Source: an uncultured Chloroflexota bacterium (GTDB lineage: Bacteria > Chloroflexota > Anaerolineae > Promineifilales > Promineifilaceae). From it: a stretch of DNA of 56,424 bases. Positions 1 to 8,354 of this stretch are shown one piece after another. Position 1 is the first letter of the stretch; each line of letters starts with the position of its first letter. The notes beneath the pieces are model-generated. The model made no database searches and was not told the DNA's origin. It saw nothing but the letters and a program-made list of their open reading frames with translations. A program made the translations under genes and the position numbers. The stretch is taken from NCBI GenBank assembly GCA_900696625.1, contig CAADGU010000209.1:1-56424 (forward strand). Reading direction: 5' to 3'.

Positions 1-25
1 TAAGGCCAGCCTCAATCCTAATCGA

Positions 26-97
26 GGTGGTACATCGTGGGTGCGCATAGGTGGTGCATTGTTGGTGCGTATCGGTGGTGCATTGTTGGTGCAACTA
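26..97. repeat. three tandem 24-bp repeats
   Basis: Three consecutive 24-bp units (26-49, 50-73, 74-97) begin GGTGGTACATCG, GGTGGTGCATTG and GGTGGTGCATTG. The second and third are nearly identical over 19 bases. They sit just beyond the truncated end of a transposase fragment. Mu- and Tn7-type elements carry tandem transposase-binding sites of about this size at their ends, so a transposon end is possible. That link is inference. Confidence 0.55.
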
Positions 98-106
98 CCT
101 GGCACA

Positions 107-520
107 TTATAGGCCGCATATTGACAGGGCCAAACCCCTCAAACCTCCAGCCTGATAACGAGCCACCCACCGTTCCATTGTGCGATATGAGCAGCCACGA
201 GCTAGAGCCAGTTCCGCAATTTCAGAACGTTTAATAACACCATCCCGAACAATGGCGGCAATCAGTGAGAACCGTGTTGCTACTAACTCTGCGTCTGCAT
301 CATCCATTTCCTGCCAATCGGTGGGCTTCAGGCCCTCAATACCGCTTTTTCGATACGCCAACCACAACGATTTGAAGATTGGGAGCGGTACCATTACCTG
401 AAAGGCCCGCTCGCTGAAAAGATCAGATTGGAACTTCTCAGATGACGCGCAGTTCCCAAGCATTTGTTTCCTGCGCAACGCTTCATCATAAATAATCTGT
501 TCAAGACTTTGAAAATCCAT
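107..520 (-). pseudogene. truncated Mu/TnsB-like transposase, N-terminal DNA-binding part
   Basis: A 137-aa product. The ATG at 520 is chosen because GGAGGT lies 7 nt upstream of it; a longer reading frame exists but lacks such a site. The C-terminal half reads as a helix-turn-helix domain of DDE-family transposases (SEIAELALARGCSYRTMERW, then YQAGGLRGL). This module precedes the catalytic core in MuA/TnsB/IS481-type enzymes. Here the frame stops straight after it and no DDE core follows, so only the DNA-binding end remains. The stop adjoins the 24-bp tandem repeats. It could instead be an intact small regulator derived from a transposase. No other transposition gene (TnsA, TnsC, TniQ) was recognised nearby. 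Confidence 0.6.
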
Positions 521-605
521 TTCGACCTCCGTATTTGATCGTGTCTGTTTGGTTGCCAATGACAATATCCAACAGCCGATTGGCAAGGTAGCCAATCCGT
601 TAGAT

Positions 606-642
606 GCAGCACGAGTGGAGTGTAATACTCTACTCGTGCTGC
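606..642. repeat. strong stem-loop upstream of transposase fragment
   Basis: Arms GCAGCACGAGT (606-616) and ACTCGTGCTGC (632-642) are perfectly complementary. GAGT/ACTC pairs extend the stem inward around a GTAAT loop. It lies 86 bp upstream of the transposase-fragment start, in a 296-bp gene-free stretch. It may be an operator, an attenuator or a transposon-associated palindrome. No T-tract follows, so it is not a standard terminator. Confidence 0.6.
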
Positions 643-684
643 GATTACACTCAATACGAACACCCACTATCTCTCTGAATCCAC

Positions 685-775
685 ATTCCGCAGCGCAAGG
701 CCTAGAATGAAGAAAATGTTCAGGGTTCGCAGTACACTGCGGAATATGGCTTATTGATTACGTAACGCCGTTACG
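685..775. repeat. nested inverted repeats in gene-free stretch
   Basis: ATTCCGCAG (685-693) and CTGCGGAAT (737-745) form a 9-bp inverted pair 43 bp apart. CGTAACG (761-767) and CGTTACG (769-775) form a second pair around one base. Nothing codes convincingly here. The pairs may be protein-binding sites at an element boundary; this is inference. Confidence 0.4.
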
Positions 776-816
776 AAAGACAATTTAACAAAACAAATGG
801 GGATCAAAGGGGATCA

Positions 817-1497
817 TTAGGGATCGCGCTTCAAATTTCTCGTGTTCCATACACGATCAGGATAACCTGCCAATCGAAGCGTATGATTCAATTTCCACCG
901 CAGACGCTTCACGGTGTCATCATGGTAATTCTCTCCAGTAGATAAATTAAAGAAACCAGCCGTAGCCAATTCATCCGCAATCAGGCCATTGTTAAGAGGG
1001 AGACGGCGACTAGCATACCGTTGCTGTATGTCAACAATTACCCGGTCGCGCGGTGTTAGAACTGTCTGCCAACCGTCATTATCTGACACACACGTTGAAA
1101 CAGCTAAATGACCACTGACCGTTATATACCGCTGGTCATATAACCAGCCAACATAAGTACGCCAATAGCGGTCAATAAAAAGGCTGAATTCTATGGGAAT
1201 ACATGCGCATGTTTTTCGGCGAACAATGCACACACAGATCGTCCCGTGAGTGAAAAATTTGACTCGAAGCGCAGGGTACGGCTCACATCGGCTGCACATG
1301 TAAACAAGGGGCATGTTGTTGCTGTATACCCAAACATCCGCTGTAACACAGATATTTCCGCTACCAACACAATCAGGCAATTCAACCTGAATTGCACTAG
1401 CGGCATATGTTTGACTACATGCTAACAGTCCAGATACCGCAGTTGCCGGGGCACAGTGAATAACGAACTCAGATGTGGAAAAAATTGGTTCTGCCAT
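817..1497 (-). CDS. uncharacterised protein with possible C-terminal winged helix
   Basis: A 226-aa product of no family I recognise. The ATG at 1497 is preceded by GGAGGTTT at 8 nt spacing, which decides the start over an in-frame ATG 21 bp upstream. The N-terminal half is rich in Cys, with several Cys pairs including CSRC and CVCIVRRKTCAC, so metal binding is possible. The last 70 residues (IADELATAGFF...KRLRWKLNHTLRLAGY) look like a helical DNA-binding or OmpR/BTAD-like wing region. It is co-oriented with the mobile-element remnants on either side and has a GTACCTC/GAGGTAC dyad upstream. Function unknown; a transcriptional regulator is only a guess. Confidence 0.6.
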   Translation of the reverse strand: MAEPIFSTSEFVIHCAPATAVSGLLACSQTYAASAIQVELPDCVGSGNICVTADVWVYSNNMPLVYMCSRCEPYPALRVKFFTHGTICVCIVRRKTCACIPIEFSLFIDRYWRTYVGWLYDQRYITVSGHLAVSTCVSDNDGWQTVLTPRDRVIVDIQQRYASRRLPLNNGLIADELATAGFFNLSTGENYHDDTVKRLRWKLNHTLRLAGYPDRVWNTRNLKRDP

Positions 1498-1546
1498 TTC
1501 ATAAACCTCCAGAAACAATCCAATTTTGTGGAATTGAAATTGATCT

Positions 1547-1564
1547 GTACCTCATACGAGGTAC
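1547..1564. promoter_or_regulatory. candidate operator dyad
   Basis: GTACCTC and GAGGTAC form a perfect 7-bp dyad with a 4-bp spacer (ATAC), centred about 58 bp upstream of the 226-aa protein's start. Size and position suit a dimeric regulator, perhaps autoregulation by that protein (inference). A second short pair, CAATT/AATTG, lies at about 1521-1536. Confidence 0.45.
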
Positions 1565-1677
1565 GATTCATACAATGACCGTTTTCCGAAAGCGGCCAAA
1601 CACTTCACATTTCCTGCAAGGTCTGGTATACTGGCATAGACATACCTGGGCAGGTCAATTCCAGGTTAAAGTAATTA

Positions 1678-1717
1678 AGCGGGTTAAATGGTCGCACATT
1701 TACCCCGCTTTTTATTT
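1678..1717 (+). terminator. rho-independent terminator-like hairpin
   Basis: AGCGGGTTAAATG (1678-1690) pairs with CATTTACCCCGCT (1697-1709) with one mismatch. A T-rich run (TTTTTATTT) follows. No plus-strand gene was recognised upstream, so it may end a small unannotated RNA or be left over from a lost gene. Confidence 0.55.
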
Positions 1718-1842
1718 AATAATCATTCACTATACCTCCTCATATTCTGACCTATGTTTATCAGAATGTGCATAAACAGTAAAGACACCTCTAAATAGAG
1801 TTAAAGAAACGAATATGTCTAAAAAGGTCATTCTTGTCATTT

Positions 1843-1866
1843 TCATTCCCGCCTACGTGGGAATGA
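1843..1866. repeat. REP-like palindrome
   Basis: TCATTCCC and GGGAATGA form an 8-bp stem around an 8-base loop. It resembles the widely dispersed extragenic palindromes with ATTCCCGC cores. It lies just downstream of the small ribbon-helix-helix gene and may be a 3'-end structure. Confidence 0.5.
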
Positions 1867-1896
1867 CAGTCGTTGATGATCGTTTTTAGAGACTAT

Positions 1897-2130
1897 CTAC
1901 TTGTTCACCATTGTTTTTATCACTGCTAGATTGGAAATCTGATCGGCCCCCTTAAACTGTTGTCCAATCTGTCCACTACTAGAACTGACTTCCTGAACCT
2001 CCTCCGCCGCACGGCGTATCAGCCAGCGTAGTGTATCTGAGCGATTGCGTTCCAGCGCGTTCGACACCAACTGTAATTCGCGGCGAATTTCCTCACTGCA
2101 TAAAAATGTGATTCGTTCTGAGTTATTCAT
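1897..2130 (-). CDS. ribbon-helix-helix (CopG/Arc-like) regulator
   Basis: A 77-aa product starting at the ATG at 2130. Residues 1-40 follow the RHH pattern: a short strand (ERITFLCSEEI), then a helix, then a turn with RSDTLRWLIRRAAEE. The tail is Ser/Gln-rich. RHH proteins dimerise through the strand and bind direct or inverted repeats. Two 12-bp direct repeats with a 20-bp period lie 39-70 bp upstream and are the obvious candidate operator. It may be an orphan antitoxin-like or plasmid/phage-type regulator, since no toxin partner is adjacent. Start choice is uncertain because the Shine-Dalgarno is weak. Confidence 0.7.
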   Translation of the reverse strand: MNNSERITFLCSEEIRRELQLVSNALERNRSDTLRWLIRRAAEEVQEVSSSSGQIGQQFKGADQISNLAVIKTMVNK

Positions 2131-2168
2131 GGTAGCATTGTAATAAAATGTGAACATCGGGTAAATCA

Positions 2169-2200
2169 AAAAACCGCTACAAATTCCGAAAAACCGCTAC
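2169..2200. promoter_or_regulatory. direct repeats, candidate RHH operator
   Basis: AAAAACCGCTAC occurs at 2169-2180 and again at 2189-2200, an exact 20-bp period (about two helical turns). It lies upstream of the ribbon-helix-helix gene. RHH dimers commonly bind such repeats side by side on one face of DNA. Confidence 0.55.
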
Positions 2201-2234
2201 GAAGTGAACTAAAAACACATATGTAGAGGGTTAA

Positions 2235-3101
2235 TCAATCCATTATGGTGCGAAACATACGCCGGTATTTGCGAATCGCCTGTGGGGACAAACCGAATGT
2301 CTCGTGGAACTTTATATTGGAATAGCCAGAGATTTTAAGTGCCTCTTTGGCCGCAACAATAACATATCGTTGCAGCCGCGAATACGCTCCCCGATGCCAC
2401 TGTCTGGATACAGCTTCTACCTCTTGTAGTTTTGTAAACGTCAAAAATTTGCTTGTGTGAAATGGGGTAGGGCACATGAGTTCACAATTTGAGTTTGGGA
2501 ATATCAATGAACAGTTCTTTTCGTCCACTAGACAGCCAAACGCATTTGCGTAATCCACAATCAGAACTGTATTGACGTAATTATTCTCCCACCCCATAAC
2601 AATCATGTTCCAGAAGTGTTCATCGTATATTTTAGAGAACAATTCCAGGTATTTGTTCCATTCAGATTTGACCAGAATATCCCCAGCCTCTTTATTCAAT
2701 CTCTGAACGGCGGACGCGATCTCCTCATCTGGAACATTTAGTAATCTCAACAGCTGCTGTATAGAAGCAATAAGTTGTGGCTGATGTAAATTCGTGTCTT
2801 CCAGATTCAGACTGTAATATGAGCAAACCAAATTTGGATAATACAATGATAGTTCTATGTATGGAGTGATTATATGACGCAATTCTGAATGAAGAATTTT
2901 GGGTATAGGCATTTGGCTGTTTGCGATCAAAATGCTGAGGAGTGGTATCTGTCGAGTTCTTGATCTCAACAATTCATAATTATCAAATCTATCTTCCCAA
3001 CGGCCGTAGAATACACAACTCTCAAGCCCTTCAACCTGGGCCAATAATTCATAAATGTTTTCAGGAAATTGATAATAGTTTTGAATAGTTAAGAATCTCA
3101 T
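2235..3101 (-). CDS. uncharacterised 288-aa protein, possible C-terminal helix-turn-helix
   Basis: Not recognised. The product is 288 aa with no signal peptide or membrane segment and is rich in aromatic residues and Leu. Its last 30 residues (KFHETFGLSPQAIRKYRRMF) resemble a helix-turn-helix recognition helix. The coding DNA is AT-rich compared with the mutasome genes that follow, and ACGGCCGT is absent, which fits foreign origin. It is co-directional with the other left-end genes but separated from them by gaps. The Shine-Dalgarno is weak, so the start is provisional. It may belong to the same mobile element as the transposase fragment. Confidence 0.5.
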   Translation of the reverse strand: MRFLTIQNYYQFPENIYELLAQVEGLESCVFYGRWEDRFDNYELLRSRTRQIPLLSILIANSQMPIPKILHSELRHIITPYIELSLYYPNLVCSYYSLNLEDTNLHQPQLIASIQQLLRLLNVPDEEIASAVQRLNKEAGDILVKSEWNKYLELFSKIYDEHFWNMIVMGWENNYVNTVLIVDYANAFGCLVDEKNCSLIFPNSNCELMCPTPFHTSKFLTFTKLQEVEAVSRQWHRGAYSRLQRYVIVAAKEALKISGYSNIKFHETFGLSPQAIRKYRRMFRTIMD

Positions 3102-3437
3102 GTTCAGGGATATTCACTTCAGAGATAGGATTACATTATATGTATTTCATTATAATTCTCTGAAATAACTTTCCCCTGGACAATAATGCGAATCTATCGT
3201 CGAATATGTCATGTTGGCGAGTAAATACGCAAACTACTGCAATCGCAACGAGGTGTTGCTTACCATCTCACAGCAAATTGACCGATAACTTACCGACTGT
3301 CACCGGCCTTTAGACCGAGTAACGTTGGCTTTATTAGATGCCGGGCAGAGCAGGCTCGCAGCAAGTGTTAAGCAAAGTATCATTGCTGCGATTTGCTTGA
3401 GAAAAGGTATGCTATTCATGGGTCATTCAATTTACTG
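3102..3437. other. 336-bp gene-free stretch
   Basis: No convincing coding frame on either strand. The part nearest 3102 is AT-rich and should hold the promoter of the leftward 288-aa gene. I see no strong dyad, terminator or repeat. Confidence 0.4.
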
Positions 3438-4385
3438 TCAAACGAACGTTTCTTCGGGATAGGGGTCAAAATGGGTTTCTGTGGTCAGATACGCATCTTT
3501 CTGGCAGATCATTATCAACGGCCGTAGCAAAATAGGAATCAAAGCTGCCTGCACAAAGTAGACTTTAGGCCAGGTGTACCACAACACCTGCACAACGGTG
3601 CGGATAGGGAACTGCTCTAAGGAGGGGCTATCGCCAGAGCTCCTTTGACGCTCAGATTCATCCTGAAGCAAAAAAGCCTTTAACTGCGCGGATAGAGAGT
3701 TTGGGGGTATCCAGTTTTGATTAGTCAGGTACAGTTTGACTTCCTCTGCTCCGCAGAGCATACACCCTTTTCCAAAGGCACAACTGGTTAGAGTCTGTGC
3801 TTGATCATATAACAATCCATATTCTCGTTCATTTGCCCATAAACGGCCGTAACTCAGCAACCGCTCCTTGACCTCCGGCAAGAATACAACCTGCTTCAAT
3901 GGCGAGGACAAGAGGAACCATGCCATCCTCTGCCTGTGTTCTGTTTCTTGTTGCTCTTTCTCATATTGGATGGCCCTGCCTCTGCTTCGTTCAGCAGCCA
4001 TTGTTTCCTGACAGGATTTGCAGAATCGTGAATCTTCAATTGGCTGATACCCACCCTTGATGCGCTTTTCCACCGCCTCGATAGTGACACCACACCGGCT
4101 GCACGGTCTTGTGATTTTCCGACCCAACAGGTACCGAAGTGTGCCAACGGAAACATTGAGTGCTTTAGCCAACGATTTTACGACCGGCAGATCATACAAT
4201 TGGTCAGCAATTGCCAGCATCTCATCTGTGATCTCACCTTCCGATCTCTCAGACAAAGCCGCAAAATGAACTTGAATTATCTGATCCATCTCGTGACGAG
4301 TAGCTGGCACATCCAATAGGCCCTGTAGCTGATTTGCCAGATGAATAATTGACCTGTTGCGTTCATCTTCAGAGAGAGATGCCAT
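3438..4385 (-). CDS. HTH and zinc-finger protein, uncharacterised
   Basis: A 315-aa product. Around residues 66-90 there is a helix-turn-helix-like segment (VKSLAKALNVSVGTLRYLLG). Directly after it come CSRC and, about 30 residues on, CKSC, a likely four-Cys zinc finger. A Glu/Arg/Gln-rich helical stretch follows, then an unrecognised C-terminal half with another Cys pair (CMLCGAEE). This arrangement suggests a DNA-binding protein of a mobile element. It does not match TniQ or a known recombinase by eye. The ATG at 4385 has AAGGTG upstream. The next gene in the same direction, the antirepressor-like one, ends 55 bp upstream of this start, so the two may be co-transcribed. Confidence 0.55.
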   Translation of the reverse strand: MASLSEDERNRSIIHLANQLQGLLDVPATRHEMDQIIQVHFAALSERSEGEITDEMLAIADQLYDLPVVKSLAKALNVSVGTLRYLLGRKITRPCSRCGVTIEAVEKRIKGGYQPIEDSRFCKSCQETMAAERSRGRAIQYEKEQQETEHRQRMAWFLLSSPLKQVVFLPEVKERLLSYGRLWANEREYGLLYDQAQTLTSCAFGKGCMLCGAEEVKLYLTNQNWIPPNSLSAQLKAFLLQDESERQRSSGDSPSLEQFPIRTVVQVLWYTWPKVYFVQAALIPILLRPLIMICQKDAYLTTETHFDPYPEETFV

Positions 4386-4440
4386 TTTTCACCTTCAACG
4401 AAAATCAGGATTACTTCACTGCCTGGACTAGATGCTGCCG

Positions 4441-4872
4441 TTATTGTGATGCCTGATAGGTTATTCTGACACCATCCATCAAGCGACCGCTCACAAATGC
4501 CTCTGCCAACACCTGAGCCGCTTCCCATTGTATAGAGCGGACGACCTCATAAGCCGCACCATCGGTTTTTATGTATCTCAGGTTCAAATTAGCCAGAAAC
4601 ATGGCAAGCATATCGGCCCTTATCAGCACAAGAGGCTGAGGGTCTTTGTCACCTTCCAATAGACCCATTACCACCCCCTCTCCCAATAGCGGGTGTGTGA
4701 TGAGTGCCGCTATCTGCTCTTTTGGATGCAGGCTAAAACTCTGTAATAGTTTCTCTAGCTCGGTATACAAATGGTCATCATTTCCCCGATAAACTGGCAG
4801 GGTGACATGCCCTACCCGAATTTCCGGTAATCGGACGATTGCTAACGTTGCCTCACTTTCGATGGTGTGCAT
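4441..4872 (-). CDS. phage antirepressor N-domain-like protein
   Basis: A 143-aa product. The ATG at 4872 is preferred because GGAGG lies 8 nt upstream; two earlier in-frame ATGs overlap that site. The layout recalls the P22 antirepressor N-terminal domain (P22_AR_N): a strand-rich start, then PLVLIRADMLAMFLANL, then a helical end (SIQWEAAQVLAEAF) matching that family's closing helix. The usual C-terminal antirepressor domain is absent. Such proteins bind phage-type repressors and lift repression. Here it may be a regulatory remnant of the mobile element. The family call rests on pattern, not on a search. Confidence 0.4.
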   Translation of the reverse strand: MHTIESEATLAIVRLPEIRVGHVTLPVYRGNDDHLYTELEKLLQSFSLHPKEQIAALITHPLLGEGVVMGLLEGDKDPQPLVLIRADMLAMFLANLNLRYIKTDGAAYEVVRSIQWEAAQVLAEAFVSGRLMDGVRITYQASQ

Positions 4873-4908
4873 GATCATTTCCTCCATCAGCATTCAGTAA
4901 TGAGATGC

Positions 4909-5133
4909 ACAATCGCATAACCCAGCATGACCAACAAAAAACGGCCGTTTCTCGCAACCAAATGCAAAAAACGGCCGTTATCCAGGCTATGCCAGGTACC
5001 ACTCCCTACCCGCTTCAGGTAGGATTTGATACACTTTTGCGCAGCCCGTGACCTGTTTCGGCAGGTTGCGGGTTAGATGTCGGGTGGGTGTTCGCGCACC
5101 CATCCGGCATTGCGACGTGAGTTATGCGATTGT
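4909..5133. repeat. 225-bp segment bounded by 13-bp inverted repeats
   Basis: ACAATCGCATAAC (4909-4921) is repeated in perfect inverse at 5121-5133. Inside lie two ACGGCCGT palindromes (4951 and 4971) and two hairpins: CCCGTGACCTG/CAGGTTGCGGG (5045-5072) and ATGTCGGGTGGGTG/CACCCATCCGGCAT (5077-5110), each with two mismatches. No coding frame is evident. It could be a small non-autonomous element or a structured 3' region of the dnaE2 transcript. It fills the 363-bp gap upstream of the antirepressor-like gene. Confidence 0.5.
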
Positions 5134-5235
5134 TGTGGAGATTATAGACCCCTGTTAATCTTCCTGTCAACGAGCTGCAAACGAATGTTCTAACAACCAG
5201 GCGAAACTCTCTCGTCAATAAGAACGCCCCCTTCA

Positions 5236-8200
5236 TCACCGCAACCCACTCACTTTATCCGCCAGCACATTTGTCACGCCACCCTGCTGCTGTACCTGGC
5301 CCTGGGCAAGCAAGAGTCGCTCACTGCGAATAGTGGAACGGTAACGGCCGTACACCTGCGGACTGACGATCACATTCATCATGCCGGCTTCATCCTCCAA
5401 CGTCAGAAAATGAAAGCCTTTGGCGGTGGGTGGGGATTGGTGAACCACCAGCAGCCCAGCCACCTGTACCCATTGACCATCGGGCACGGCCGTGACTTCC
5501 TGACTGCCCAGGATGTAATGCTTCCTTAATTCTGCCCGGTACAGGGCCATGATGTGGTCGCCAGGCGATAGCCCCAGGACGGACTGCTCGGCTAACATCG
5601 CTTCAGCAGTGGTCAGGGGTGGTAGAGAAACAGGTTCAGGTGTGATGTCCAGCGGTAGGCCATTTTCGGGCAGGTGCAGGGTGCCCAATTCCCACAGCAG
5701 TTGGCGGCGGGGCAGGCTCCAACCATCCATTGCCCCACACAGAATGAGGTTTTCAGTGATGGTGCGGGGCAGGTGGGTGCGCTGGCAGAAGTCGGCTAAG
5801 GAGGTAAACGGCCGTTGCATACGGCCGTCCATGATACGGTCAATGTGTTCTTCATGGAAGCCTTTCACGTAGTTGAACCCTAAGCGGATGCCGTTCCCTT
5901 CCAGGCCGCATGTAGGCTGGCTGGTATGGATGTCCACCGGCAAGACGGGGAAACCCTGCCGCCGCAGTTCGTTGACCAATACGGCCGCATTCCAAAAGCC
6001 CATCGGCTGGTTGTTGAGCAGGGCGGCATAAAAGGCGTGGGGATAATACCGTTTCAACCAGGCAGATTGGTACACCAGCACGGCAAAGGCGGCGGCATGG
6101 CTCTTGGCAAAGGAGTAACCGCCAAAGGCTAATAACTGCTCAAAGACGGTTTCGGCGATAACGGGCGTCACCCCTTTGGCTTGTGCGCCGGTGATAAAGG
6201 CAGCCCGGAACTTCTCAATTTCCTCAGTGGCTCGTTTGGCGCTCAATGCCCGGCGTAGCTGTTCCCCCTGCCCTGGCGTGAATCCGGCCAGGTCACGGGC
6301 TACTTTTAAGACCTGTTCTTGAAAGAGGATAACGCCCAATGTTTCCGCTAATGCCGGTTCCAACAAGGGGTGCAAATAGGTGACGGGTTCTAATCCCTGA
6401 CGGCGGCGCAGGTAAGGATGCACCATGTTGCCTTGAATGGGGCCGGGGCGAATGAGGGAGATAGCCACGATCAGGTCATTGAAACAGGTGGGTTTCAACC
6501 GGGGCAGCATTTGCGCCTGGGCGCGGGATTCAACCTGAAAGACGCCGATGGTATCGGCTGTGCCTATCATCTCATAGATGGCCGTATCCGTGAAAGCCAG
6601 TGTGTCCAAATCCGGTCGCTCCCCTGTGCTTTCGCCAATCAGGGCCGCCGCGTCACTGATAGCGGACAACATGCGTAAACCCAAAATATCTATCTTCACC
6701 AACCCTACATCTTCTAGGGCTTCTTTGTCCCATTGCACCACTACCCGGTCAGGCATGGTGGCCGGTTCGGTGGGCACACGGCCCATGAGTGGGGAGCCGG
6801 TGATGATCATGCCGCCAGAGTGGATGCCCAGATGCCGGGGGAAACCTTCAATTTGTTCACCCAGGTCAAGCAGCAGCTTGAGGGCACCCTGTTCGGTTTC
6901 ATTGTCTGCTTTCGGAGATTGAGCCATTTCCAGAGCATGAACGGCCGTTGCTACCAGTTCGGGCGTCAGCCCCAATGCCTTGCCGATGTCCCGAATGGCA
7001 CTTTTGGCGCGAAAGGTCACAAACGTACAGGCCATTGCCGTGTGGTCTGCACCGTAACGGCCGTAAAGGTATTGGATCACCTCCTCGCGCCGGGCAGCGT
7101 CAAAGTCCAGGTCAATGTCCGGGGCAATGGCTCTTTCCTGGCTCAAGAAACGTTCAAATACCAGGTCGTGGGCGATGGGGTCAACGGGGCTGATGTTGAG
7201 TAGATAGGCGACTAAGGAGTTGGCCGCCGATCCCCGCCCCTGGCAGCGAATCCCGTTCTGACGGGCATAACGCACAATGTCCCAGACAATCAGAAAGTAG
7301 TTTGCCAGCCCTGCCCTTTCAATGATGGTCAGTTCGTGGTTGACCTGCTCCTGGAGACGGCTGGCTGGTTGGGGGTAACGTTGGCCGATGGCTTCCTGAC
7401 ACAAACGGCGCAAGTAGGCTCCGGTACTCATGCCGTGTGGGGTGGGAAAGGAGGGCAGGTCTTGGAGACCGTAATGCAGTTCAAACTGGCAACGGCCGGC
7501 GATGTGCAGCGTGTTGGCAATGGCCTGGGGCTGGTCAGGAAAAAGGGCGGCCATTTGCCCGGCCGTTTTCAAGTAATACTCCCCGTTCAAGCGGCGGAGA
7601 TGAGCGGATTCATCGAGCGTGGTCAGGTGACGGATGCAGACCAGGACATCTTGCAGTTGGTGGCGTTCGGGGGTGTGGTAATGGACGTTGTTCGTGACCA
7701 CACAGGGCAGTTTCAGGTGATGGGCTAAGGCGGTGAGACGGCCGTTGCGTAAACCATCATCGGGCCGGTAATGGTTTTGTAGTTCGATGTAGAAGTTGTC
7801 ACGGCCAAACAGGTCAAGATAGCGACGGGCGGCGGATACGGCCGTTTTACGGCTAATTTGGCGGCTTTTACGGGAAGACACGGCCGTTGCCAGCAGTCCA
7901 TGACGACAGCCGGAGAGGGCGATGAGGCCGTTGGTACAGCCGGTCAATTCGGCGAAGGGCAGCACAGCCTGGCCTTTAGGGGCGTTGTGTTGGGCGCGGC
8001 TGATAAGGTAACAAAGATTGTGCCAGCCGGCCTGGTTTTCCACCAGCAAGGTCAGATGATGGCTGTGGTCAGGGTTATCGTCTTCAGCTAATGTGAGTTC
8101 GGCACCCAGAATGGGTTGAATACCATATTCTTGGGCAGCGCGGATGAAACGGGCCGCGCCATAGACGGCGTTATGATCCGTCAAAGCCAGGGCAGACATG

Positions 8201-8298
8201 CCCAATTGAGCCGCCCGGCTAACCAGTTCTTCTGGATGGCTGGCCCCGTCCAACAGGCTGAAATTGGAATGGCAGTGGAGTTCGATGTAGATATTCAT
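5236..8298 (-). CDS. dnaE2: error-prone DNA polymerase III alpha subunit DnaE2 (ImuC)
   Basis: A 1020-aa C-family polymerase, the usual DnaE2 length. It has an N-terminal PHP domain with ELHCHSNFSLLDGASHPEEL at residues 6-25 and the TDHNAVYG motif near 42. The polymerase palm follows, with PDIDLDFD at about 393-400 carrying catalytic aspartates. Helix-hairpin-helix and OB-fold regions lie towards the C-terminus. In DnaE2-ImuB systems this enzyme performs translesion synthesis under SOS control, recruited by ImuB through the beta clamp. It is the last gene of the leftward imuA-imuB-(86-aa gene)-dnaE2 operon. The ATG at 8298 matches the family N-terminus, but no Shine-Dalgarno is visible; a 13-bp hairpin occupies the space instead. 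ACGGCCGT recurs many times within the coding sequence. Confidence 0.95.
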   Translation of the reverse strand: MNIYIELHCHSNFSLLDGASHPEELVSRAAQLGMSALALTDHNAVYGAARFIRAAQEYGIQPILGAELTLAEDDNPDHSHHLTLLVENQAGWHNLCYLISRAQHNAPKGQAVLPFAELTGCTNGLIALSGCRHGLLATAVSSRKSRQISRKTAVSAARRYLDLFGRDNFYIELQNHYRPDDGLRNGRLTALAHHLKLPCVVTNNVHYHTPERHQLQDVLVCIRHLTTLDESAHLRRLNGEYYLKTAGQMAALFPDQPQAIANTLHIAGRCQFELHYGLQDLPSFPTPHGMSTGAYLRRLCQEAIGQRYPQPASRLQEQVNHELTIIERAGLANYFLIVWDIVRYARQNGIRCQGRGSAANSLVAYLLNISPVDPIAHDLVFERFLSQERAIAPDIDLDFDAARREEVIQYLYGRYGADHTAMACTFVTFRAKSAIRDIGKALGLTPELVATAVHALEMAQSPKADNETEQGALKLLLDLGEQIEGFPRHLGIHSGGMIITGSPLMGRVPTEPATMPDRVVVQWDKEALEDVGLVKIDILGLRMLSAISDAAALIGESTGERPDLDTLAFTDTAIYEMIGTADTIGVFQVESRAQAQMLPRLKPTCFNDLIVAISLIRPGPIQGNMVHPYLRRRQGLEPVTYLHPLLEPALAETLGVILFQEQVLKVARDLAGFTPGQGEQLRRALSAKRATEEIEKFRAAFITGAQAKGVTPVIAETVFEQLLAFGGYSFAKSHAAAFAVLVYQSAWLKRYYPHAFYAALLNNQPMGFWNAAVLVNELRRQGFPVLPVDIHTSQPTCGLEGNGIRLGFNYVKGFHEEHIDRIMDGRMQRPFTSLADFCQRTHLPRTITENLILCGAMDGWSLPRRQLLWELGTLHLPENGLPLDITPEPVSLPPLTTAEAMLAEQSVLGLSPGDHIMALYRAELRKHYILGSQEVTAVPDGQWVQVAGLLVVHQSPPTAKGFHFLTLEDEAGMMNVIVSPQVYGRYRSTIRSERLLLAQGQVQQQGGVTNVLADKVSGLR

Positions 8299-8306
8299 GT
8301 GTTTAA

Positions 8307-8338
8307 GTGTTCAGGTGTTTACGTGAACACCTGAACAC
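8307..8338. repeat. 13-bp perfect hairpin in the imuB-dnaE2 gap
   Basis: GTGTTCAGGTGTT (8307-8319), loop TACGTG, AACACCTGAACAC (8326-8338). An extra copy of the arm, CACCTGAACAC, follows at 8344-8354. It begins 9 bp upstream of the dnaE2 start codon, where a ribosome-binding site would be. It is one of several word-like intergenic hairpins in this window. It could affect dnaE2 translation or uncouple it from the upstream genes (inference). Confidence 0.7.
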
Positions 8339-8354
8339 GTAAGCACCTGAACAC

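Noticed and set aside
37-234. A 65-codon plus-strand frame
   Set aside because: It runs through the 24-bp tandem repeats and antisense to the transposase fragment, with repetitive composition and no ribosome-binding site.
4909-5133. Integron attC site
   Set aside because: The ends pair perfectly, but the core GCATAAC/GTTATGC departs from RYYYAAC/GTTRRRY, the length exceeds usual attC sites, and no integron integrase is present.
5179-5190. LexA-like site AAACGAATGTTC downstream of dnaE2
   Set aside because: One mismatch in the first half-site and no gene start at a sensible distance; probably chance.
6733-7203. Long plus-strand frames opposite dnaE2, imuB and CHAT
   Set aside because: They are antisense shadows of GC-rich genes with no independent start signals or recognisable domains.
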